64,000 nt of DNA. Origin: Montifringilla adamsi (taxonomy: Eukaryota; Chordata; Aves; Passeriformes; Passeridae). Below, piece by piece: positions 25,009 through 36,879 of the stretch. The stretch's first letter is position 1, and every line of letters starts with the position of its first letter. Under the pieces are notes generated by a model. The model saw only the letters and a program-made list of their open reading frames with translations. It did no database searches and was not told the DNA's origin. The position numbers were made by a program, and so were the translations under genes. The stretch spans positions 4,521,677 through 4,585,676 of the forward strand of contig JAGGNK010008670.1 in assembly GCA_017590115.1 (NCBI GenBank), written 5' to 3'.

Positions 25009-28000
25009 AAAGTACATTTTCATCCTGCTTAAGTGCTCACTGATTAAATGCCTGTGACGGAGAGAAGAGTTACACCAAGATCTGAGAGCTTCAGAGCAAG
25101 ATAAGCAGTGGATCCTCACCAGTTAGGAGGAGATTAACATGGACCACCGACAAAGGAAGAGAACTGTGTTTCCCTTATTTGGCAATATCTGGGACATGGA
25201 GCCAAAAGGGAGAGGGTATTTATAGGGAAGAGGTAGAACATTTCCTCCCTCCAGACTATAAAGAACAAAACGTGTTTAAGTCTAATGATTTAATGAACAA
25301 CACTTATTTGTATAGCCAGATGTTCTGAACAATGTCCGTCTGTGTTTCCAGCTGGATTTGCAAAGGTGGTGAAATGAAATTTCATGTCCCCCTGAAGTTA
25401 ATGGGATTTGTTTACTGAACTCTCTTAGGCTGTGCTTCAAACCCCATTGTTTACTCCTCCTTTTCTGAGGAAGGGTGGAATTTAATTTCTGAAGTTTTTG
25501 TGACCTTCAGTACATTTAAGGGGAGGAGGAATGTTAATGCAGGGTGATGCTTTGAGTGTTGCAGTTAACAGAAGGGTTAAACACTGTTCTAAAATGAAGC
25601 AGCCATTTCAATTTTCTCCAGGGTTTATTATAAAAGATGTTGTCCTGAAGCTTGAGTTTGGTTTTTGTGTTGTTTTTTTTTTTTTCCTTGTTTTTCTTTT
25701 CCCCTCTAAGGAGCTGTACTTAGAAGCAGCTGCTTTGATTTACTGCAATTCATGTGACTTGTGCCTGAATTTCATCTCAGCAATGCAATCCAGAATGAGC
25801 TGAAATTCCTGTAGCTTTGTTGAATCCTCCCCAGCAAGCAGTATTCAGGTGGATATTTCTGTGAAATATTTTAAATATTTGGAAGGTTTCTTAGTGGTGA
25901 AACTGGTTGTGCCAATATCCAAGATCACATTTTGGCCTCGTCCCATACAGGGCTGCTACTTGCCCATGCACTTCCTTCAGCTCACTAGTAGGAAGTTGGT
26001 ACAGACATTATATATCAGGTTTTTTAAACATTCTTGGACTCATTCTTCCCTTCTCAGGCATGAGAGGGCACAGATAAGATTACATCAGCCTTTTTGACTT
26101 CTTCATTTTATAAATTTAGCCCCCAGTCTTTATTAAGCATTCTGTTTAATATCCTTCTAGCTCATATAGTCATAGTTCATCCTTCAGACATGACTGCAAA
26201 ACAATTTAGGCTGGGATTGCTTGAGTCAGTTGATTGTCATCTGTCATGAGGAAGATAATTTATTTCTGTTCTGCTGTCAGTCTGGAGGTGTTTGGGTTGA
26301 TTTAACGAAGGGAGGGGAAGCTCTTTGCCTTCCCCCATCTCTGAGCTGTGGTGCCTGGACTGAGTGGAAGGAGAAAGGTGTTATTTGGTTTCTGGGATTA
26401 CTGTGATCTCCTCCACCACTCATTGCAATTTCATTGTATCATACTTTTCGTCTGGAAAAATAGGTCAGTAATTTACATTGGTGACAGAAGAGCTTAGGTT
26501 GGGGTTCATTCAAAGAGTGTTGTAACTGCAGCCACTCACTAGGTTGCCACTGAAAAATCCCAGTGCAGGCTTCATGAAAAATCTTTGCCTTTCTAGCACC
26601 GTGATTTGGAACGGTTGTATTTAAAAAAAAAACAAACCAAAAAAACCCAAATAAAAGTTTTATTCCTGTGGAATCTAACATCTTTTAAAGATGTGCAAAT
26701 AGTGTACATAGTGCACAGAAATAAAATTTCTGCTTTAATGTAAATGCTTAGACAAAAATCAAGAACAGTGAAAAGATGACACACTTCCTACTTTTATCCT
26801 GTTTTAGGGCAAGTTTTCCCTGCTTGCTTTCTCATAGAGGGTCGCTTTGCTCTGACTCTCTGAAATAGTGGTTATTGCTCAAACCCAGCATCCCACATCA
26901 CTTTGCATTGCCACCATGAAATCTAAAGAAAGCATTTCTTCTTTGATTCGAGCAAGGTTGAGGAGTTGCGACTGAGTGCAAACTTTGGCCTGCAGTTATT
27001 TTCTTAAAATTTTTTTAGTTGGTGATGGGTTGTGCTGTGCCTCTGCACTGGGGAAGTGCTGTGCTGCCTTCCTATTGTTGTAGCAAACTCGGTGGCTTTA
27101 TGGGGTTCACTGCCAAGGAAGTTGTTAATTTTGGCTGAGGAGCTCTGTTTAATCCTCAGCAAGTTTGGAACTCCTGTGGAGTCTGTTTTGGCTGTGCTGT
27201 GTGATTGTTTTTCCGTGCAAATATGCAGTTCTGCAGGTTATTTTGCTAGTTTTGTGTTTGATCAGGAAAATGCTCTTATTGTGTAATAGGCAGATTAGCA
27301 AAGGGTTTTGTGGCCAGAATTGCCTATGGTCATATTTTTGAACATCAAGAAGAAGTAAGTTTTGTTTTGTGTTCAATACTGGTGCCATTGTCCCCCTACA
27401 CTGGGGATGGTATTTCAGAGACAAGTATTTCCTCACTGGCATGGGGCAGCAAACACAGGATTTTAAAAGGCACTTTAAAATGGCACACTGGAGACTTGTC
27501 ACTCTGTGTTCCTTAGGGACTGTGCTTTCCACCTCAGTTCTTGGAGCGAGCAGGACTCACCTCTGCCCCAGCAGGACGTGGTGTGGCTGTCCCAGCAGGG
27601 ACACTCGGGAGTGACAAAGCCATGCCTGTGGTGGGATGCAGTGGAGCTGTCAGTGACCCATCTGGGAAGAAAGACTAATCCTTGGTGCTGTCAGACTTGT
27701 GCTTTTTGCCAGTGCAGGGAGGAGTCATGAACCTCCTTTACTGTGTGTTCATGATGCTCAGGCTCCTGCTCTGGCTGTGACAGGTGCCAGGACTGAAGGG
27801 AACCTTTTCTTTTGGGGGGGAAATCTCTCTGTAAATGCCAGATGGTGTAGTTTCATGGCTGGTGTCAGACATCCTTCTGAGCCAGTTTCACATTTTAAGA
27901 AGCGTGGGTATCTCAGCCATGCCGCTGACTATCCCCTGCTCCTGCTTGGAGCTCGGGAAGCCTGTGTAGTTTTTCTGGCCATGTCACCTGGGGCAGCCTG

Positions 28001-29016
28001 GGATGCTGCCCTGCAGCTCTGCAGAAGTTGCATCCCTTCGTGAATGACCACGGGGTTCCTCAGCCTGGAGAACAATGGGTGTGGCAAAGGCTGGACAGGC
28101 AGCCACAGGGAATGAGAAGAAATGAGAGGGACAAAGCAGGAAGCGGCACAGAAATAAATGGAAGGAATTAAGCGTAAGGAAATTCCATGCATCCCAACTA
28201 TTGTACAAAATTCTGATGAGTGTGAAGAACATCACTGTTTCTAGGAAAATGTTAGTGTTTGTTGGCCAAGTTTGTAGTCAGAACAAAACATCTGCCTTCT
28301 ACCTGGAAAGTGGGAGTCAGGAGCTCCAGGAAAGTTTTAGGAGGGACTTTCAAATACTTGACCAAAAGATGGAGGGGTGAGCACTGCTTGGTTTATCTGC
28401 AAAGCTTTTATTGTCTTCCCAACCCCACAGAGTGTGAGAGCTGCTGTAACAGAATAGCAGAAGGGAAGCTGCCGAAAATAAAAAGAAAAAATATTTTGAC
28501 AGAGAAAATAAGCTAAAACAGGTCGAAATGATGAAAAGCGCGCTCCAAGAGGAGGTCCTGTGTGCAAGTGGTTTGTTGTTCCAGCAGATTCAGCTTGGGC
28601 TTCCTCTCTGTCTGTGGGTTATGTCATTGTTTGGTTTGGTGTTCCTTCAAACCCAGCCAGCTGCAGCCATCCCCTGTGCTCTGCCTCTGTTATCTGCTTT
28701 GGGAGATGTACAAAGGACTCGCTCGAGATGTCAGAGGGAAGTGATGGAGATGGGGGGTTGCTGTATTTTACTAAGAAAGCCTTTTCTGCCTTCTAATGGA
28801 CCAACTGCATGTTCACAGTAGGAATTCACTCAGATCTCCAGCCAGTAAAGTAGGAGTTGTTTTTGCTGTCTTCCAGCAGTAGCAGTGAAGAAGCAGAGAA
28901 AAACAAACCAAACATGTCACTTACCCTCCATTTGTCCCTTGCATCCAGCCTTTTATTTCCCTTGCTAGTTGCTACTGATCTTATTTTCCTTCCTCCATCC
29001 CAATGAAAAACAGAGA

Positions 29017-29032
29017 GGGGGGGGGGGGGGGG
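29017..29032. repeat. Poly(G) homopolymer, 16 nt
   Basis: Sixteen consecutive G on the + strand, flanked by gagaga on the left and cagggagg on the right. Such a run can form an intramolecular G-quadruplex, in RNA as well because it is on the transcribed gene's sense strand. It may also be length-uncertain in the assembly. Confidence 0.9.
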
Positions 29033-29454
29033 CAGGGAGGATTGGATGCCCTTACATTTATTTTTAAAACGTTTTTTAGCCCAGGTGACTTCATTATGTA
29101 CGTCTGAATGCTCCCACATCTGATCCATGTGATAGGAAGTGCCTTTGTTGAGAGAAGGATGAGCTGTGAACTTGCACTCCAGGTATTTTGGAGTATCCTG
29201 TCCCATGGACAATATGATACTGAAGCAGACAAGGTGAAACTAGCAGGTCAATAGATATGGACTGTGGCCAGGACATCTCTGAAGCGTGGGATTAAATTCA
29301 TGCCTAAATCACAGTGGTGTTGAGGCAAAGCACTTCAGTCATCCTTTGCTTTATTGAATCAGTGAATCAGGATGACTAGAGATTTGATTTTTCTGATTTT
29401 AGGTCTGAAAATGTGCCTTTTTGTTGTTGTTGTAGGTTTTTGCCTTTTTTGTTA

Positions 29455-29487
29455 TTGTTGTTTTTTCTTTTTCTTTTCTTTTTTTTT

Positions 29488-29522
<35 letters not shown>
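29455..29522. repeat. T-rich tract ending in 33 consecutive T
   Basis: Starting from a gttattgttg stretch, the sequence becomes nearly all T, with single C interruptions at 29467, 29473, 29478 and 29489, then 33 uninterrupted T at 29490-29522. It is the longest homopolymer in the window. It sits in an intron on the sense strand, so the transcript carries a long oligo(U) tract. No LINE or SINE body adjoining it was recognised. Confidence 0.9.
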
Positions 29523-29525
<3 letters not shown>

Positions 29526-30109
29526 ATCTATATGTGCTTTGGTTTTTAAGGATAAATAATGGAGCATAAGCTCCTAGACATTAATTAAGGTATGTTAGCA
29601 GGAGAAATCAGATAGCAACACTGGGAAGCCACTTAGAAATGGAAAAGTTGTGATACACTCATGCATGGCAATTTTTAAAGAATTAGAACATGTTTTAACA
29701 ATCCTATCTAAAGTTGGATAACATCAATCTCTCTGCCTTTGTCAGGGGAGCCATAGTTGTGTGTTATCACTGATGTTTTTTATTAGCTTTCATGTAGTGA
29801 AAAGAAATCTGAAATATTTAACGTTTAGAAATTTCGTCCAGGCTTAATTAATAATCTTCCTTGGTATATTATAGGTTCACATGGTGTGACTGACTGTTTT
29901 GAATAGAATTTTTTTTTTTTTCACAAGTTTTTTTATTCTGAAAGGCTCCATGTTCTGTCCATCTGGGAAGAGTTTTTTAAAGCCCTGTGTGTTCAGTGTG
30001 ACACTGGATTTGCCCTTCCCAGTGCCACATCTGTAGCCTGGCAGTTTATCCCTGACCCTGCCCTGTCCTGGGCTGCCTCCCTGACAGACTGGACAGCTGC
30101 ATCAAACTG

Positions 30110-30760
30110 GATTAGGCAGGAATTTGTCCTAGTTCTAATTTTATTCAATATTTTCATTAAGGGCTTGAAGGATGCAATAAGAATTGAGGCTTATTAAATT
30201 ATAGTCCATATCAGGCTGTCATAGGGTTGAGGTGCTTGATGGGTCAGGGATGATGACCAGACAGGAGGAGAGCTCTGTAATGGCCTTCAAAGAAGAAGTT
30301 TGATCAAGGCAAGAGCCATGTATTGCACGGCAGCTAGTTGTTCTCAGACCTGCTGTTTTATTAATTACATGGCAGTTCTGGGAGGAATAGGGGATTACAA
30401 ACCCCAAGAGTCAAGTTATTCTGTAGTCAGAGAGAAGAGTAAACTTTTAAACAAGCTCTGTAAATGGGTCCTTAGTTCTGGTGCTGCCAGGACCTCAGCT
30501 GGCACATGGTGGGCAGGGCTGTGCCATACCCTCAGAAGGATGGAAACTTAATTTAAAAGTGGCAGAGGATAGCAGCAGGTGGGGTCTCTTACAGACAGGT
30601 ATGGAGAAGTGAGCTTGTTTTGCTGGAGGAAGAAATTCCTTCAAGTATGTGAAAGGTGGCAACAAAGGAAGGGGTGATGAGCTCACCTGGGGCAGATGTG
30701 CAGGGAAGAAGGAATAAATTTCAGATACAGCAGAGAGTTGAGTTTATCTTCCCTGCAATA
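30110..30760 (+). mobile_element. Old, decayed CR1 LINE relic with reverse-transcriptase remnant
   Basis: From 30127 one frame reads Val-Leu-Val-Leu-Ile, LFNIFIKGLKDAIR, then a stop; this resembles the CR1 reverse transcriptase segment in which a Val-Leu-Gly-Pro motif precedes LFNIFIND. About 90 nt further on, tttgatcaaggcaagagcca resembles the CR1 segment that codes for Phe-Asn-Lys-Ser-Lys-Cys, at the expected order. Around 30630-30670, ccttcaagtatgtgaaaggt followed by ggcaacaaaggaag resembles the CR1 3' region. The order and + orientation are consistent, but stops and indels are frequent and the outer limits are approximate. It is a dead fragment. Confidence 0.6.
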
Positions 30761-33700
30761 AAGAGTTAGATGCAGTGGTAGTTCTGCTGTCTGAGAAGTT
30801 TGGAGATGACCATGATCATGGGGCAGGAGGTCATTTATTGAATTGTTATTTATTTTGGAAAAATGGGCCAGGGAGCCATGTCAGAGAAGTGGTTTGGGTG
30901 TAGATGATCGTGTCTCAGTGTAGGAGGATGGACTCTGACTGTGTCACATCCCATCTGGTCCTGTGACTCAGCTGCTGCGTGACATCTGCAGCTTTAGCTT
31001 TGTTCTTGTACAAGGAGCTTATTAATTTACATTTCTGCCATTCCCTGAAAGTCTGTATGTGTTCTTCTTGGTGTCTTAAGCTTTGACACGGGCAGGCAGC
31101 TCACAAAGGAGCAGGGCTGTGTTTGAAGAGCTCATTTTCTCGGGGGCTGTAGGTTGTGCTGTACGTGACTGATGAAAGATCTTTCCCAGCACTAAAGGCG
31201 GTCACAGCCCCGATAAATCTGGAACAAATTCTGAGAAAGCATGTCATGTTATGACTGGCATATCTGTGAGCATGGAGCCCTGCTTGAGAATTAGGCTCAG
31301 GGTTTGCAAAGTGCTAGTGCTGATGTCATTCCCTTGGAATGGAAAGGCTGTTGAAACAGTAAATACTTTCTGTGGCCAGAAGCTAAGTCTTGAGCTGGAC
31401 CTTTTCCTCTCTTCGAAGGAAAGAATGCAGAACAAACCTAAAATGTGTATTTGCAATGGGAAAATCTTAATTAGTTTAGAGCTTTTAGCTATTTCAAACC
31501 ATTTACATACACAGCTGCTGTTCATGCAAACATGTAAACTATTGATGGAAACTTCAAACTTACCTTGAACTGACTTTTTTTTCCCCCTGTTTTTTAAAGC
31601 TGTGCTTGGTGTTTAAAAGTATGGTTGGAAAGGTCTGAAAATTATATTTGTGCTGTACGTGCAGAAAGGAACATAGACACAGGCTAACAGAAGCATAGAA
31701 TAAAAGGCTTTAGTTCAGCAAGGCTTGACACTGGAACCCTGTTAGCAGCAAACAGCTGCTGAGAAAGTGTTTAGCTTTTAGGGGCATTTACTCCTGGTTG
31801 TATCTATAGAGTTTTGTTTATGATTCAAAACTCTGAAAAAAAGGAGAGGACTTGATGTGGTCCAGCTCTTTCAGCTGGCTTTTCTGCAGTAAAAGATTAG
31901 TCTGAAACACTGGATCCAGAGAACCCACAGCCTGGGAATTAGAACCTAAAGCTGGGAGTGCTACAATGTCTGTCAGACTGTGAGATTAGCAGGGTAACTC
32001 AGATTTTTTGTACTGTCCCTCAGAGGACCCCCTGGAGCATTCACAAGGAATTCACCCCCACCCCCAGCTTCCTCCTAGGAGGAAGAGTTTTGCCATGCCA
32101 GATGTGGGGAACAGATGCTGAGAGGAAGAGTTAAAATGGGACAATGACCTGAAGTGTTGGTTGGGCTGTTCCTTGACGTGACTGAGCTCCTGTTCCTGGT
32201 GGCAAGGGAGGACAGCAGCTCCTGCTGCCTGCCCCTGCAAGCCCCAGCCTTTGGGGGTTTGACATACAGATTTTCTGTCTTGCTGTCAGATACTCGGTGC
32301 TCAATCAGCTGAGGGAGAGGAAGGGACAAAGATTGAAATGCAAATCAGCTGTCTGTTACTCAGGGACAATTAGTCCCAGGTATGTGAGTCATGCTCAGCC
32401 ACCCACCACCTTTCCTGAGCAGTTCTAGGTAGTTTTTTTGGACCTGAATCTACTGTTTTACATCAAGACTTGCCCATTTCTTGCTGCTGTTCTTGCCCAC
32501 TTTTCCACCACTGCGTCTGGGATGTCCAGCAGATGCTCATGTTCCTTGTCCCTAAATGAGCTAATTTAGAATATAGTCCTTGGTGGCTGCTGAGTGACAA
32601 CAGAGAGCCAGGAGGAAAGGCTTTCAGCAGCTCTGTGGTATCAGAGCATATCAGATGGTTTCTTTCCTTCCCTATTGTCTTCTATTTCAGAGGGCTTTCT
32701 GCTCTTTGCTGGCTTGGAAGGAAGATGTTGAGCTTGATACTCAGAGATTGGCAGGTCAGAGCAACTTCCCTACTGAGGGAGGGATTTGGGACAGGTCTCT
32801 CTTCTCCTTAGCTTAGTCTAGCTCAGGAGATTGTGAATAATCATGTTTCTTACAGAAAGGAAGTCAGCCATCCACAGAAGCCTGAGATTTTTTTCTTTTA
32901 ATGGCTCTTGAAATGGGAAGCTAAGTATTTGAAACACTGTAAATACTGTAATTCTTGATAACCACTCCTGAGGTCCCCTTTCAACCTGTGCAGTTCTCTG
33001 ATGCTATTATAGACATCACTTGTGGGTGTTTATTGCTTTCTGCCTTTAGTATTTGCTTTATTTTCACAGGGCATTATTTGTCATATGTATCCCATTCCCT
33101 CTCTCCCTCTCCCCAAAGCCTTTGAAGAAGAATTGTCTTCTTCCACCTCCAATTTATCTGTATAAACACTTGGTGACATAAATGTCCATATTGCCCTCAT
33201 AAATGTCCACATATCTGTAACAACCTAATTCCTCTGTGTCTGGTACCCAGGGCCTTCTCTGTGTGAACAAGATGCATAGTTGCATCTAAAGCAAAAAATT
33301 CCCTGAGTGGGACACTTCATTGAGAAGTTTGATTGAAGTAATTAAATTTTTATTTATTTGCTGGGCATACCCACCTCCCTTAAGTCTTGGAATCAGTTCC
33401 TGTGCCTGGAGCAGTTTGAACCCTCAGCCCTGACCTGCAGAGGGTTGGAGTTACTGTACAAAGCAATCGCCTTTCATGGCAGAGGGAAATGAGATTTCTT
33501 TGGGCTTCAGGGTTTGTTTTCCTCTCCTGCTCAGTGTGACAGAGCATCCTCGCTAGAAAGCAGAGAGAGAGAAGAAAATTCAGTCCACATGTTTGGGATT
33601 TAGGGTTGAGAGTGATTCACGCTCAGCTTCTGGGGGTTGTAATTAGGGGTGACATAATAACCAGAAACTTTTGATAAAATAGTAGCAGCTTTTTTGTTAC

Positions 33701-34474
33701 ACTCAGAGCTGCAGAAGCTGCTTCTGATTAGCATCCCTTCGAGATAAGCCTGCAGGATCTCCACACTGAGCAGATCTGCCTCCAGGCTTTTGTGGCACAG
33801 TTCAACTTTTTTACTGATGCTGAAAGGAGCCCTGCATTCTGAAACACCCCAAATTTTGACATTTTCACTTGGATCAGCAGCTTAGCCTTTTCCTTAGCCA
33901 TTTTAGTCCATCTGTGAAATTCTGAAATCAATATCATCATATTCTGGCTCAATCCTGCCAGTTTATGCTCTTTATAATACACTCTGAGGGTTATCTGCTA
34001 TGGAAAAACAACAATCTTGCTATCCTCAACTTCTCCTGATATATTACTACTCCTTTCTTTTCCAAGTGGCTGAGACTAAAAGGAATCCAGGAATGTGTGC
34101 AGCAGGAGATCTGTCATTCCCAGTCCACACCAAGGTGCATTCTTGTAGGGAGAGATGGGCATTTACACTGGAATTCTGCCATCAGCATTCAGCCAATTCT
34201 ATTTTTTGGCAGTCGAGCACATGGAATTTTTAAAAAGAAGATCTACTTTTTTTAAAACAGGTCACAGATGAAAATAAAGACACATTCTTGGGCTACGAGA
34301 AGTAGGTCAGGTTTTGGGAGAATCATTAGTGAAAGCTGTTGATCTGATCCCACCTGTTTATTAATGCTTTTTGCTTCCTATGCCAAGGACGTCTGGCTCA
34401 TTTTGCTTTAGGTGAGATAAGTTCTGCTTTGGTGAGCAAACTTTTTGCTTTAACATTTTTAAAAAGAAAAACCC

Positions 34475-34520
34475 AAAAAAAAAAAAAAAAACAACAAAAA
34501 AACCCAAAAAAAACCCCAGG
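34475..34520. repeat. A-rich tract with 17-nt poly(A)
   Basis: A run of 17 A at 34475-34491 is followed by acaac, more A runs and cccc. It is low-complexity intron sequence about 930 nt upstream of exon 4. Confidence 0.85.
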
Positions 34521-35442
34521 AAAATATGTTCTTAGTTTTCCATTAGAGAATACTGTAGTGGAAAGTGAGGCCTCTGTGTGCTCTGCTCCAAAAGGAATAA
34601 AGCTGCTTTGTGTCACCTCATTACTCTGAGCTGATGTTTCACCTCAAGATTGTTTTGAGGGGGGAGGATGAGGGAAAGGCTGATTCCCCTGCTCAGAGGA
34701 TGGCCTCTTCTGCAGTTATCCCTCTAATTTAGGGGGAGCATTTCTGTGGGTGCCTCTGTGCAGCCCCTGCAGGAGCTGCTGGAGGCTCAGGCAGTGAGGA
34801 TGGATTGCTGCTGCTCTGACTCTGGAGTTTGCCTGGCATCACTTCATTGCCTCCAGTTGGAAAGTGGCTGTAGAAGAGCTTTGGGCATTGCCCAGCTCAA
34901 GGCCAGGTGGTGCAGGGTGGGTGCTGGGGCTCAGGGCAGGCGCCTGTGTGGCTCCCCTGGGCTTTCCCTGCATGGCACAAGGACACTTGTCCTCTCCAGA
35001 GCCCTGGGGACAGGGGGACAGCCCAGTCTGCAGCTGCTGGAGTGAGGGGGGGTTTGGGTAACAAACCAGGGTTATCTTCAGCAGGAAAGGAGAAACTCCT
35101 GGGCTTCCTTCACAGCTGAGTTCTGGAAACAGCACCCTGGTTTTACTCTCTGAATGCAGATCACAATTAATAGCACTGTTTGTGGAGGACACTTCTTCAA
35201 ATACTCTGATTTCTGAATATCTGCAGTTACTGGAAGTTTTATTTCCTCCTCTTTTTTAAACATTTTTGTGTAATATTATTAAACATATTTGTGTAATCCC
35301 TGTAACTGCATGCCTTAAATTCACAAGGCAGCTGATACTCATGTTGTAATGTCTGTTTGTCTCCCTCCCCTATTTTTATTTAATTTTTCTTTAATTTTGG
35401 TAATTGATTTCTCTTCCTCTTTCCACATTCTCTCTTTTACAG

Positions 35443-35501
35443 AATTTGATTCAGAAACAAAAAGGGTTCAAGACATTCTTTCTGGAATGGAGAAACCACA
35501 G
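35443..35501 (+). CDS. FNDC3B: FNDC3B coding exon 4 of window (lead-in to FN3 domain 1)
   Basis: This 59-nt exon completes a split Glu codon and encodes FDSETKRVQDILSGMEKPQ (window residues 204-222), ending on CAG before donor gtatgt (phase 0). The acceptor tctcttttacag is strong. KRVQDILSG and EKPQ are family landmarks just before the first FN3 domain; the Pro-Gln opens strand A. The first residues differ from the human protein as I remember it, whose equivalent segment has Tyr-Glu-Leu-Glu-Val before KRVQ. Such a short exon would be missed by an ORF search alone; the call rests on phase, splice sites and family match. Confidence 0.93.
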
Positions 35502-36841
35502 GTATGTGATCCCAAATTGCCACACAAACGTAACAATAGCAAATGTGAAAAGTAGATTGTGTCACAACATGCTGGTGATTTCACAGGGGAGCACCTCTGA
35601 TTTTTTCCTTTAGCAAATTGCTGCCACTAACTCATTTTACTGCGATATAAATCTGAAGGATCTTTTGTGCTCATGGGTGTTAGAGGGCTCTGCCCACTCC
35701 AGGGATTGCACCAGTTTTCTGTTTCCAGAGGACAATTCCCAGTATTCACACTGTAATGGGGAGCTCAGTGCACTGGGGTGACTTGCATAGCTCTTACCCC
35801 CCATTTTGGGTTTAATTTTGTCATGAGCAATTTATGTCTTTAAGCATGATTAAATTAAGCTAATTCTATTATTCTATGGCATATTACTATAGTCTGTGTT
35901 TGTCTGAGCCATAAAGGCCTGTAAATTATGATGGAATTGAATCACCCTGTAAATAACCCTAATGCTGAGTGTGGCTGCAGTCAGGTGAGGTTATTAATAA
36001 ATCTGGTTGTAAGCCCTTTTCTAGTTGGGTGTGTCAGATGAAAGCCAGAGGAGCACTGTGGGTCTGAATGAATGGTCCAAGCCAGCCCTGGGAGAAGCAG
36101 CCATGGGGCAGAGGGAGGCAGAAATCCCAAAGCACAGCCCATCTCCTGTGCACTCCAGAGCTCAGTTCTTTCTCTGTCCAGCTGGAGAGATAGGGCACAA
36201 ATGAGCAAATAAATAAAAAGTACTGGTGGAAAGCTCATGGGAAGACTTGGTTCAGCTGGTGGAGGCTGACACAGAGCCATTCTGCAGTGGGAGCCTGGGC
36301 TGCAGGAGTGGCAGAGCTCAGGGAGAGCCAGGCTGAGGTTTTGGACTCTCTTCTGATGGATGTTTTTGTTCTGAATAAATACAGAAGGTGTTGGTGTTCA
36401 GTTGCTCCATCAGTAGGTGCTGGTGTCCTGGCATGGGCTGGTTCTAAGCCACAAGCTAAGCCAGGCCTGCAGAGATGACAAACCAGCCTGAGCTCTGTCC
36501 ACGAGGAGGAAGACACTTCACTGGGTGTGGAAACAAGTGACAATACTGAGCTGAAGAGTTTCAGGGTGCTCAGGAGGGAAGAAAGTGCACTTAGCACAGA
36601 GTTGGTGTACAGAGGGAGTCAGTGTCAGTATTTTTGTACCAAGGACCACCTGAGTGTTACTCATTTGGTCGATAGCCATAGACAGGTACTTTACAAAAAT
36701 CCAGAGAGCTGACAAGAAAAATGTGTTGTTTCATACTTTTATCCTTAGAGGTAGGAAGAGAAGTTATTAGAGCAATTTGCAGGATTCTGAGATCTGGGCA
36801 ATTAAATTTATGGTAACCGGAGCCTTTAAAGCAGAAAGAAG

Positions 36842-36879
36842 AAAAAAAAAAAAAAAAAAAAAAAAAAAGAAAAAAAAAA
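36842..36879. repeat. Poly(A) tract, 27 A plus 10 A split by one G
   Basis: Twenty-seven A at 36842-36868, one G, then ten A. No retroposed gene body is evident upstream. Confidence 0.9.

Larger units (their letters stand above)
16690..35442 (+). other. Large intron, 18,753 nt, phase 1
   Basis: The longest intron in the window separates the linker exon from the short exon leading into FN3 domain 1. It holds a CR1 3' fragment (about 19690-20062), an older CR1 relic (about 30110-30760), 17 A at 20671-20687, an AT-rich block at 21685-21738, poly(A)/(TA)n at 24970-25008, a 16-G run at 29017-29032, and a T-rich tract ending in 33 T at 29490-29522. No further FNDC3B exon was recognised; skipping from the flanking exons preserves a Glu codon and the reading frame. 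Confidence 0.8.

Noticed and set aside
29455..29522. Reverse-oriented poly(A) tail of a retroposon
   Set aside because: The sequence on the 3' side (29523 onward) shows no recognisable retroposed gene or SINE. It is treated as a simple repeat.
36842..36879. Poly(A) tail of a processed pseudogene
   Set aside because: No gene-like body or target-site duplication is visible upstream. Processed pseudogenes are rare in birds because CR1 does not use poly(A) tails.
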